DNA of 64,000 nucleotides. Origin: Prevotella sp. P5-108 (GTDB lineage Bacteria; Bacteroidota; Bacteroidia; Bacteroidales; Bacteroidaceae). The first letter of the stretch is position 1, and each line of letters starts with the position of its first letter. The notes beneath the pieces are model-generated. The model was not told where the DNA came from, did not search any database, and saw nothing but the letters and a program-made list of their open reading frames with translations. The stretch is from positions 62,001-126,000 of the forward strand of contig NZ_NPJJ01000003.1 in the NCBI RefSeq assembly GCF_002251385.1, given 5' to 3'. This document shows positions 25,529 to 32,801 of this stretch, one piece after another. A program made the translations under genes and the position numbers.

Positions 25529-25567
25529 AGCCCGAAGTCCGGTCTTGCCGGTCTTCGGGCTGTTTGT
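25529..25567 (+). terminator. Terminator of the TPR gene
   Basis: AGCCCGAAG at 25529-25537 pairs with CTTCGGGCT at 25553-25561, with CCGG inner pairing and GTTTGT after it. Confidence 0.75.
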
Positions 25568-25637
25568 ATCTTCGCGTTGTAGTTTACTGACGGCAACGAT
25601 ACTGCCGCTCTCTGTTCAATCAGTCGGTCGGGGCACC

Positions 25638-26411
25638 TCACTCCAACTCGTAGAACTTCACCCAGTCTACCTCCATTTCCACGGGCAGCTGCTTGGGGTC
25701 GGCCTTGCCTACCCACGAGCCCTCTATCTGCATGTCTATGAGCAGGTAATAGGGCGTACCGAATGGGAACTGGCCCTTGTCGGTGGTCTCTATCCTGGGG
25801 TAGACCAGCGATGTCTTGCCATTGATAGACAGGATGATGGAGTCGGGCAGTATCTCCACCGCATAGGTGTTGAAGCCGTCGCGGTCTATGGGCAGCGTCG
25901 AGCCGTGGGGCGGATTCTGGTCTTTCTTGAGCACGTGGGTGTAGTATGTGTGTATGGTCTGATAGGCGATGGTGTCGTGGTTGAGATGCTCCATGATGTC
26001 TATCTCTCCGCCTTCGGGCCATTTTATCTCAGCATCGGGCAGCATCCATATTGCGGGCCAGGCTCCCTGTGCGCTGCCAAACTTTGCGCGTACTTCTACC
26101 TTGCCGTGCCTGATGGTGCGCTTGTTCTTGGTGTAGAGTCCGCCGGTGACATAGCGGGCGGTGTCGGCGTCGCGATGGGTGTTGACGGCGCCACGCAGCA
26201 CCAGTCTGCCGTCACGCACGGCGTAGAGCGAGTCGGCGTCAGACATGTGGCGTTTCCAGTCGGCATTGCCACGTGTAATCTTCGACCACGAGAGGTTGTC
26301 ATAGGTGTTTCCGTCAAAATTGTCTTGCCATACGAGCCGGTACTTGTGTGGCGATGATGCGAGTGCGGCAGTGCAGAACAGCAGTGCGGCGATGGTTGTA
26401 GTAATCTTCAT
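25638..26411 (-). CDS. GH16 family endo-beta-glucanase-like enzyme
   Basis: 257 residues with a Sec signal peptide (AALLFCTAALASS). The GH16 jelly-roll is complete: LVWQDNFDG at the start, GKVEVRAKFGSAQGAWPAIWMLP, and the catalytic motif GGEIDIMEH with nucleophile Glu136, Asp138 and acid/base Glu141. The extra residue between Asp and the second Glu is the laminarinase (beta-1,3-glucanase) form. A 'DGFNTYAVEI' strand and a final EVDWVKFYE strand close the fold. The enzyme is secreted to the periplasm or beyond. It stands alone with its own promoter and no sus pair, and is separated from the TonB-type gene by a terminator. Confidence 0.92.
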   Translation of the reverse strand: MKITTTIAALLFCTAALASSPHKYRLVWQDNFDGNTYDNLSWSKITRGNADWKRHMSDADSLYAVRDGRLVLRGAVNTHRDADTARYVTGGLYTKNKRTIRHGKVEVRAKFGSAQGAWPAIWMLPDAEIKWPEGGEIDIMEHLNHDTIAYQTIHTYYTHVLKKDQNPPHGSTLPIDRDGFNTYAVEILPDSIILSINGKTSLVYPRIETTDKGQFPFGTPYYLLIDMQIEGSWVGKADPKQLPVEMEVDWVKFYELE

Positions 26412-26434
26412 AAGAGGTTTTGTTTAGACAGCTA

Positions 26435-26442
26435 CAAAGTTA
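26435..26442 (-). promoter_or_regulatory. -7 box of the GH16 gene
   Basis: Minus-strand TAACTTTG, 24 bases before the start at 26411. No clear TTTG partner is visible. Confidence 0.45.
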
Positions 26443-26506
26443 GTATTTTTAATTCTTCTACCGTCCTTTGCCGCCATTTATTTGTTCCCCGATGGCCCAC
26501 AACAAT

Positions 26507-26546
26507 GAAAGGGCCTGGAGCTCCACGCCTGGAGTCAAGCCCTTTC
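26507..26546 (-). terminator. Terminator of the TonB-type receptor gene
   Basis: GAAAGGGC and GCCCTTTC (26507-26514, 26539-26546) pair perfectly, with an inner CTGGAG/CTCCA pairing. No strong T-run follows. Confidence 0.65.
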
Positions 26547-26585
26547 TAACCTAATTAACGCTTATTTATAAAAGAATGTGTCTTG

Positions 26586-29072
26586 TTACATTTCCTCCCC
26601 GCCCGAATACTGTTCTGAGGGATTCATGCCGTCCATACCCTGCTGGCGCTGCGGCTTCTTCTTGGTGTTGCCGAAGTTGTAGGTCACCGTGAGGTTGACC
26701 TTGCGACCGCCCCACTTGTTGATCTGATGGCGGGTGAACGACTCGCTCGATGTGAATGTCTCCCACTTGCGTGTGTTGAACACATCGCGACAGTTGAGCG
26801 ACACGGTAAACTTGCGGTTCATGAAGTTCTTGCGCACTCCGAAGTCTACATTGTAGTTGCCCTTGCGGTAACCCTGGGTGATGACCTGGCGCGAACGATA
26901 GCGTCCGCCGAGCTGTACCGAGATGTCGTAGGGCAGGATGAGGCTTGCCTGCATACGCGCGTTCCATGTGAAGCTGGAATTGCCCTCGCCGGTGATGGTC
27001 TGGTCGTCTATCACGTAGCTGAATCCGTTGAGCTTGTAGTAGTAGGCGTTGATGTTGGTGGTGAGGTCCAGTATGCGGAACAGCTTGTTCTTCAGTGTCG
27101 CCTCGATACCCTCGCTCTGGCTCTTAGCCACGTTCTTGGTGGTCTGGTACATGATGCCTGTGGCGGCGTCGTGCCAGTTGACGCGCTGCATCACGTCGGT
27201 CGTCGGACGGTAGTAGGCGCTTACCAGCAGCGAGTGCTCGGTCCAGGTGCGCAGATAGTTGAACGAGAACGAGTTGGAGAACTCAGGCGTAAGCTCGGGG
27301 TTACCGAACGAGATGGAGGTGGCGTCGCGCGTGTCGCGGAACGAGTTGAGCTGTCCGCCCCAAGGACGACGCAGACGACGCGTGTAGTTGAGCTGCAGCT
27401 GGTCGTTGTCTGTCAGCTGATAGCTCATGAAGATGCTGGGGAAGAGCTGGAAGTAGTCCTTGTCAAAGGCCTTGTCGCGCTTCGACGGGTCGCGCTCCTG
27501 CTCCCAGGTATAGCTCTCTGTGTTCACGTGCCAGTATTCGCCGCGCAGACCACCCATCACGCCCAGCTTGCCCAGCTGGTATTGTGCGGTGAGGTATACG
27601 GCGTGCAGGTCCATGTCGTAGATGAAACGGTTGTAGAAGGCGCGGTCTTCGCTGGCGTTGAGTCCGTTCCAGCTCTGGTCGGTCCACGACTCCTGCGGCG
27701 TGTTCTCTTCAGAGAAGTTGCCCTCATATCCCGCCTGGATTTTGGCGTGCTCGCTGATGGGGTTCTCATAGTCGAGCTTCACTGTCCAGCGGCGGTTGTT
27801 GATGTGCATGGGGCGATACTGGTAGTTATACACGGTAGGCATATCGCCTGTGATATAGTCGGTAGAGTCCTGATACACATTGTCGTCATCGCTCTTCCAC
27901 TTGCTCAGTCCCACCACAAAGTCCAGATAGTGCTTGTCGGTGAAGTTGTGGCGGTAGTTGAACTCTCCGTAGAGCATATCCATATTGCCTATACCCGATG
28001 TGCGTCGGGTCATGATGCGGTCGGGGGTACTGCTGCCTGTAGTGCCATACTGGTAGGGCGTGAGCGACCAGTTCTTGTGGCGTCCGTCCATAATCATACC
28101 ACTCAGAGAGATGTCGTCTTTCTTGGTGGCGTGCCACGTGATGCCAGCCCGCGAGAAGATGCCGTTGCCCATGCGGTCGTTGTCGGCGGCATAGCGCTGA
28201 TACTGCGAGGTCTGGGGGAAATACTGCTCGCTCTGGCTGTGTCCGCGGTTCTTGCGGTGGCGGTAGCCCACGTTGAGATAAGCGTCCAGCTTGCCGCTGT
28301 TCATATTGATGTTGAAGCTCGTCGTAGCGCCGCCGCGGGTGTCGGCACCCGCCTCTACCGAACCGTAGTAGCCTGCCTTGCGGTCTTTCTTCAGCACGAT
28401 GTTGATGATACCCGCCGAACCTTCAGCCGAGAATTTGGCCGAGGGGTTGTCGATGATTTCTATGCGCTCGATGCTCTCTGCGGGCAACTGCTGCAATATC
28501 TGCGCGCGGTTGTCGCTGGTCAGACCGCTGGCCTTGCCGTTTATCCACACCTCTACGCTCTCATTGCCGCGCAGCGAGATATTGCCGTCGTTGTCTACTT
28601 CGACCGAGGGGATGTTGTCCAGCACGTCTGAGGCAGCCTGGCCCGAATTGGATACCAGCTGGCTCACGTCAAACGACTTGCGGTCTACCTCCAGTTTCAT
28701 CGTGGCGCGCTGCCCCGTCACCTTTACTTCCTTGAGCATGTGGGCGTCTTCAGCCATGTAGAGCACGGCATACGACACGGTGGGCGCGGCAGCCGTGATG
28801 GCAAATGTGCGTCTTATCGACTTGTAGCCCAGGTATGACAGCTGTGCCACGTACTTGCCTTCCTTCAGGTTGCGCACGGCAAACTTGCCGTCGGCGTCGG
28901 ATATGGCGCTGCCGATGATTTTGGTAGTGTCGCTCTGGGCTACCACCAGAATGTTGACAAATTCGAGTGGGATGCTGTGGGCCTTGTCCAGTATGCGGCC
29001 CTTCATCACTCCCTGCGCCATGATGGTCATCGTGGCGAGGGCGAACAATAATAATATGTATAGTCGTTTCAT
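26586..29072 (-). CDS. TonB-dependent receptor-like outer-membrane beta-barrel protein (PF14905 type)
   Basis: 828 residues from the ATG at 29072, which opens the signal peptide MKRLYILLLFALATMTIMAQ; an ATG 10 codons upstream gives a poorer signal. Residues about 20-105 are a carboxypeptidase-like regulatory domain (MKGRILDKAHSIPLEFVNI, DADGKFAVRNL). A plug domain follows (VDNDGNISLRGNESVEVWINGKASGL over two strands, AGIINIVLKKDRKAG), then a long barrel with alternating aromatic strands. The C-terminus has a Gln/Met-rich extension (GMDGMNPSEQYSGGEEM) instead of a terminal Phe, common in this subfamily. Its cargo is unknown: no TonB box, SusD partner or metal gene is visible nearby. Confidence 0.9.
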   Translation of the reverse strand: MKRLYILLLFALATMTIMAQGVMKGRILDKAHSIPLEFVNILVVAQSDTTKIIGSAISDADGKFAVRNLKEGKYVAQLSYLGYKSIRRTFAITAAAPTVSYAVLYMAEDAHMLKEVKVTGQRATMKLEVDRKSFDVSQLVSNSGQAASDVLDNIPSVEVDNDGNISLRGNESVEVWINGKASGLTSDNRAQILQQLPAESIERIEIIDNPSAKFSAEGSAGIINIVLKKDRKAGYYGSVEAGADTRGGATTSFNINMNSGKLDAYLNVGYRHRKNRGHSQSEQYFPQTSQYQRYAADNDRMGNGIFSRAGITWHATKKDDISLSGMIMDGRHKNWSLTPYQYGTTGSSTPDRIMTRRTSGIGNMDMLYGEFNYRHNFTDKHYLDFVVGLSKWKSDDDNVYQDSTDYITGDMPTVYNYQYRPMHINNRRWTVKLDYENPISEHAKIQAGYEGNFSEENTPQESWTDQSWNGLNASEDRAFYNRFIYDMDLHAVYLTAQYQLGKLGVMGGLRGEYWHVNTESYTWEQERDPSKRDKAFDKDYFQLFPSIFMSYQLTDNDQLQLNYTRRLRRPWGGQLNSFRDTRDATSISFGNPELTPEFSNSFSFNYLRTWTEHSLLVSAYYRPTTDVMQRVNWHDAATGIMYQTTKNVAKSQSEGIEATLKNKLFRILDLTTNINAYYYKLNGFSYVIDDQTITGEGNSSFTWNARMQASLILPYDISVQLGGRYRSRQVITQGYRKGNYNVDFGVRKNFMNRKFTVSLNCRDVFNTRKWETFTSSESFTRHQINKWGGRKVNLTVTYNFGNTKKKPQRQQGMDGMNPSEQYSGGEEM

Positions 29073-29160
29073 ACAATCTATTTGATGCATTTGGCGTACC
29101 AATGGTTTAACGCGTCAAAAGAAAAATCGATATTTTTTCTTATATTTTGATTAATATGCT

Positions 29161-29168
29161 TACCTTTG
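29161..29168 (+). promoter_or_regulatory. -7 box of tRNA-Arg
   Basis: TACCTTTG, 10 bases before the tRNA 5' end, is a perfect TAnnTTTG match placed for direct transcription of the tRNA. Confidence 0.65.
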
Positions 29169-29178
29169 CAGTTGCGTT

Positions 29179-29250
29179 GGTCCCGTAGTTAAATGGATAG
29201 AACGGAGGTTTCCTAAACCTTTGATCCGAGTTCGATTCTCGGCGGGACTA
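29179..29250 (+). tRNA. tRNA-Arg (anticodon CCT)
   Basis: 72 bases without encoded CCA. Acceptor GGTCCCG pairs with CGGGACT (one G-T), D-arm GTT/AAC, anticodon stem GAGGT/ACCTT with loop TTCCTAA giving anticodon CCT, and T-arm CCGAG/CTCGG around TTCGATT. It reads AGG codons. Confidence 0.95.
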
Positions 29251-29260
29251 CTACACATGA

Positions 29261-29306
29261 AAGAGGATGAACCTTCATGATGGAGGGGTTCATCCTCTTC
29301 TTGTTT
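29261..29306. terminator. Bidirectional terminator between tRNA-Arg and the GH20 gene
   Basis: AAGAGGATGAACC at 29261-29273 pairs perfectly with GGTTCATCCTCTT at 29287-29299, followed by CTTGTTTT. It lies between the tRNA and the end of the convergent GH20 gene. Confidence 0.85.
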
Positions 29307-29327
29307 TATCCCTTCCGGGCCGTGGGG

Positions 29328-30974
29328 CTACAGCTCGCGCGAACCCTTGAGGTGCTCTTCGGGCCAGAGATGCTTGGCATAGGTGTAGCCCTTGAGCTCA
29401 TAGATGGCGCGCAGACACTCCACACGCTTCACAAAGTCCTTGAAGTCCTTCTGTGCGGGGGCCATCCACTGCACCTCGCTCAGCGCACCCATTCTGGGCA
29501 GCACCTGATACTCAGCCAGAGACTCGGACACGATGTACTCGCTCCACAGGTTGGCCTGCACGCCCAGGATATGCTTGCCGGCTTCTGCCGGAGTGCCTTC
29601 GGGGATGGGTTCAAAGCTGTAGGTCTTCTCTATAGGCAGGTCGCCGCCGATGAGCAGAGGCTCGTTGTGGTTGTTGGCGGTCTGGTAGTAGTCGAAGTAG
29701 GCGTGGCTGTTGGGCGTCATGATGACGTCGTGGCCCAGAGCGGCTGCCTGGGCGCCGGGCTCGGCTCCGCGCCATGACATGATGGTGGCCGACTGGTCTA
29801 CGTTGCACTCCAACAGCTCGTCCCAACCTATGATCTTGCGGCCTTTAGCAGCCAGATACTTCTGCACTTCAGTAGCGAAATATCCCTGCAGACGGTCTTC
29901 CTTGCTCTGCTTGTTGCCAGCCACGATACCCTTGTCGCTGATCATCTGCTGGCACTTGGGACATTTCTCCCAACGCATCTTGGGAGCCTCGTCGCCGCCG
30001 ATGTGTATGTACTCGGAGGGGAAGAGGTCGCAGATTTCGTCGAGCACGTCTTTGATAAACTGATAGGTCTTGGGATTGCCGCCACAGAGGATGTCGCGGT
30101 ACACGCCCCAGTAGTGGCCCACCTCGTAGGGACCGCCGGTGCAGCCCAGTTCGGGATAGGCGGCAAGCGCTGCCAGCATGTGGCCGGGCATGTCTATCTC
30201 GGGGATGATGGTGATATAGCGGTCGGCAGCATACTTTACGATGTCGCGCACCTGCTCCTGGGTGTAGAAGCCACCATAGCGCACGTGGTCGTCTACATCG
30301 GAGTTGCGGCCCACGGTGGTACCGCTGCGCCAAGCGCCCACCTCGGTCAGACGGGGATACTTCTTGATTTCGATGTTCCATCCTTGGTCTTCGGTCAGAT
30401 GCCAGTGGAAGCGGTTCATGTTGTGTAGCGCCAGCATGTCGATATACTGCTTGACAAAGTCGGCAGAGAAGAAGTGGCGCGAGCAGTCGAGGTGCATGCC
30501 GCGATAGGCGAAGCGGGGTGCGTCGTTGATGACCACGGCAGGTAGAGTCACCTCTTCGGCCTGGGTGAGCACGGGCAGACTCTTGCGCAGGGTCTGTATG
30601 CCGTAGAAGACGCCCTGGGCTGTGGCGCCGCTGATGGTGATGCCACGGGCTGATACCTCGATGTGGTAGCCTTCGGCCTCCTTCATCTTGGCGTCGGTGC
30701 GCAGCACGATGTTGCCGCGCTGGTTTTTCTTGTCGGCCACGGCGGTGGTGAGTTTCATTCCTGTCTTCTCAGCGATATACTCTGCCAGGAATGTGGCGTT
30801 GCGCGCCATGTCGGCGTCGCCCTGATACACTATACGGGTCACGCCGTTCAGCCTGTACGCGTCGCCCTTGGCTGCGGCAATCTCTCTTGGCAGCGGTACT
30901 ACCCTATAGTCGGCATTGGCGGCTGCGGCAGTGAGGCCCAGCGCCAAGGCCAGTGTCATCATTACTTTTCTCAT
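29328..30974 (-). CDS. GH20 beta-N-acetylhexosaminidase
   Basis: 548 residues with a Sec signal peptide (LALALGLTAAAANA). Residues about 22-150 are the GH20b N-terminal domain; the catalytic barrel starts at FAYRGMHLDCSRHFF and carries HWHLTEDQGWNIEIKKYP, PEIDMPGH and the catalytic Asp328-Glu329 pair in HIGGDEAPK. A substrate-binding Trp pair is near 'IIGWDELLE' and 'SWRGAEPG'. The enzyme removes terminal GlcNAc or GalNAc from glycoproteins or chitooligosaccharides in the periplasm or at the surface. It is 15 bases downstream of the CE2-like esterase gene and appears to be the last gene of the ECF-CE2-GH20 unit. Confidence 0.95.
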   Translation of the reverse strand: MRKVMMTLALALGLTAAAANADYRVVPLPREIAAAKGDAYRLNGVTRIVYQGDADMARNATFLAEYIAEKTGMKLTTAVADKKNQRGNIVLRTDAKMKEAEGYHIEVSARGITISGATAQGVFYGIQTLRKSLPVLTQAEEVTLPAVVINDAPRFAYRGMHLDCSRHFFSADFVKQYIDMLALHNMNRFHWHLTEDQGWNIEIKKYPRLTEVGAWRSGTTVGRNSDVDDHVRYGGFYTQEQVRDIVKYAADRYITIIPEIDMPGHMLAALAAYPELGCTGGPYEVGHYWGVYRDILCGGNPKTYQFIKDVLDEICDLFPSEYIHIGGDEAPKMRWEKCPKCQQMISDKGIVAGNKQSKEDRLQGYFATEVQKYLAAKGRKIIGWDELLECNVDQSATIMSWRGAEPGAQAAALGHDVIMTPNSHAYFDYYQTANNHNEPLLIGGDLPIEKTYSFEPIPEGTPAEAGKHILGVQANLWSEYIVSESLAEYQVLPRMGALSEVQWMAPAQKDFKDFVKRVECLRAIYELKGYTYAKHLWPEEHLKGSREL

Positions 30975-30989
30975 TATACTGTAGTTTGG

Positions 30990-32081
30990 TTATTTTACGA
31001 TTTTGTCTTCCATCTTCCAGTCCATGATACGGCTTATCTGCGGTATCAGCTTCATGGCTATCTTGCGATGGCCCTGGTAGTTGGGGTGGCCGTCGGCGCC
31101 ATAGTCGCGTCCGTCGCGCAGCACCTCGAGCATGGGTTCGGCAAAGTAGACCTGCTTGTCGTCATAGCAGCGCTCGCGCAGGATGGGGAAGCAAGCCTGC
31201 AGATATTTGCGGGCAGAGTGGGGCATGATGCAGAGTATGGGCACGTTGCCGTAGTGGCTGCGCAGACTCTTGATCATCTTGACATAGTTGCCCACATACT
31301 GGTCGGGAGTGGGAGTGACCTCACGCGAGAAGTCGTTGGTGCCGAGATTGATGAGCACGATGTCGGGGCGGTATGCCTTGAAGTCATATTCCACCGTTTT
31401 GTCGTTGTCATACACCTTGGTGTGGCGGTCCAGCATGCTGTAGTCAGAGCGCTGCTTCTTGTCGCCGTAGTTGCGCACCATGCCCTGGCCCGAGTGTGCC
31501 TGGATGGCATAGTCGGTGTCGAAGTAGCGGGCTATGAGGCAGCCGTAGGCGTGGTCCACGTTCTCGGTCTCTATCTTGAAGTGCTCGTTCTGCGTGGGCG
31601 AGTCAGAGCCGTAACCGCAGGTGTAGCTGTCGCCGAAGATTTCTATCATGCGGCTCTTGCGCTCCACGGCCTTGAGCCGCGCACCCTTGGCACCGTAGAA
31701 ACCGTGGATGGTGGTGATGCCGTTGCCCTCGCAGGCACGCTGCAGACGCAGACGGTGGGTACCCTTGCCCAACTTCTCTGCCAGCACGATGCGCTGGTGG
31801 CTCAGACTGTCGGCAAATATCTTCTGGGTCCACTCTCCGTCGATGAATACGTTGAAGTAGCAGGGACGGGTGCTGCTCATGTCTACGGCGATGGTGCCGC
31901 CGGTGAAGTCGGTCTGCGCATATACGCCTATCCAGTCGAAGCTGACGCTGCCGTCAGCATGGGCGAGGGTGCGTCCGGTATAGGTCACGCCCTGGGTGAT
32001 GAGTCGGGTGTAGTCTGTCTTCTGTGCCATGGCCTGGAGCATCAGCACCAGCAGGCACAATAATAGTCCATGTCTTTTCAT
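30990..32081 (-). CDS. CE2-type SGNH carbohydrate esterase
   Basis: 363 residues with a signal peptide ending at QAMAQ. Residues about 25-140 are a jelly-roll domain (FDWIGVYAQTDFTGGTIAVDM in pieces, FIDGEW), and 144-363 an SGNH hydrolase: nucleophile Ser152 in FGDSYTCGYG, the Gly block, NLGTND, and His332 in DGHPNYQGH. The two-domain order is that of CE2 deacetylases, which remove O-acetyl groups from sugars, often at position 6. Placed between an ECF sigma gene (28-base gap) and a GH20 gene (15-base gap), it probably prepares acetylated host glycans such as mucin for hexosaminidase attack; that link is inference. Confidence 0.88.
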   Translation of the reverse strand: MKRHGLLLCLLVLMLQAMAQKTDYTRLITQGVTYTGRTLAHADGSVSFDWIGVYAQTDFTGGTIAVDMSSTRPCYFNVFIDGEWTQKIFADSLSHQRIVLAEKLGKGTHRLRLQRACEGNGITTIHGFYGAKGARLKAVERKSRMIEIFGDSYTCGYGSDSPTQNEHFKIETENVDHAYGCLIARYFDTDYAIQAHSGQGMVRNYGDKKQRSDYSMLDRHTKVYDNDKTVEYDFKAYRPDIVLINLGTNDFSREVTPTPDQYVGNYVKMIKSLRSHYGNVPILCIMPHSARKYLQACFPILRERCYDDKQVYFAEPMLEVLRDGRDYGADGHPNYQGHRKIAMKLIPQISRIMDWKMEDKIVK

Positions 32082-32109
32082 GTGGTTTCTTGCTTTATGT
32101 TGTGATTGA

Positions 32110-32700
32110 TTACTGTATGCTCAGGAGCGAGAGTGCCATCACGATGTAGCGCCCCAGCCGCTCGTTGAGCATCTGCAGGGCGTGCTTGATGTGATACTTC
32201 ACCGTGTTGACCGATATGCCCAGTTCGAGGGCTATCTCGGCATGCTTCTTGCCGGCAAAGCGGCTCAGCTCAAACACCGTGCGACATTCCAGAGGCAGGG
32301 CGGCTATGGCTTCGTCCAGCTTCTCTGCCAGCTCCTTGTCCAGCAGCTGGCCCAGCGGCTGTTCGCCGTTGCCCGTCACCATGGTTTTGTCTGAAGAAGG
32401 GGGGATGGCCTCGGTGGCGATTTCGTATTTCTCGCGGTTCTTGCGCAGATGGTCGAGACAACTGTTGCGCACGCAGCGGATAAGATAACTGCGCAGCGAC
32501 ACTTCGACCTCTATGCGCTCGTGGTTTTCCCAGAGATGGAACATCACGTCGCCCACCACCGACTCGGCGAGATAGTCGTCGCGCAGATAGCGGCTGGCAA
32601 AGTGGCAAAGCACCTGATAGTGGGTATCATAGAGATACTTGAAAGCCTTTGTATCTCCTTTGCGCAAACCGTTTACTACCAATTTCTCCGAATAGTCCAT
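32110..32700 (-). CDS. ECF-type RNA polymerase sigma factor
   Basis: 196 residues from the ATG at 32700; upstream codons in the same frame cover a promoter-like region and a hairpin and are not conserved in style. Region 2 spans about 10-90 (AFKYLYDTHYQVLCHFASRYL, SLRSYLIRCVRNSCLDHLRK) and region 4 about 135-185 (LPLECRTVFELSRFAGKKHAEIALELGISVNTVKYHIKHAL), the Bacteroidetes sigma-70 ECF pattern. Such factors usually respond to a FecR-type anti-sigma and a SusC/TonB receptor, but none is adjacent. Here the downstream genes are a CE2-like esterase and GH20, so it may control its own operon. Confidence 0.9.
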   Translation of the reverse strand: MDYSEKLVVNGLRKGDTKAFKYLYDTHYQVLCHFASRYLRDDYLAESVVGDVMFHLWENHERIEVEVSLRSYLIRCVRNSCLDHLRKNREKYEIATEAIPPSSDKTMVTGNGEQPLGQLLDKELAEKLDEAIAALPLECRTVFELSRFAGKKHAEIALELGISVNTVKYHIKHALQMLNERLGRYIVMALSLLSIQ

Positions 32701-32709
32701 CGTGTATAC

Positions 32710-32782
32710 AAAATAACCGCCGAAGCAGCATGCAAATATACAACAATAATTTTGTATATCAGCCACTGTCGGCGGTTATTTT
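32710..32782 (-). promoter_or_regulatory. Large inverted repeat enclosing a promoter-like -7 box, upstream of the sigma gene
   Basis: AAAATAACCGCCGA at 32710-32723 is mirrored exactly by TCGGCGGTTATTTT at 32769-32782. The 45-base interior holds minus-strand TATATTTG (32740-32733), so transcription of the sigma gene could start inside the repeat. The same structure lies just after the DUF4838 stop and may act as that gene's terminator. Confidence 0.65.
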
Positions 32783-32801
32783 ATGTTGGGTGCTATAGTT
32801 T

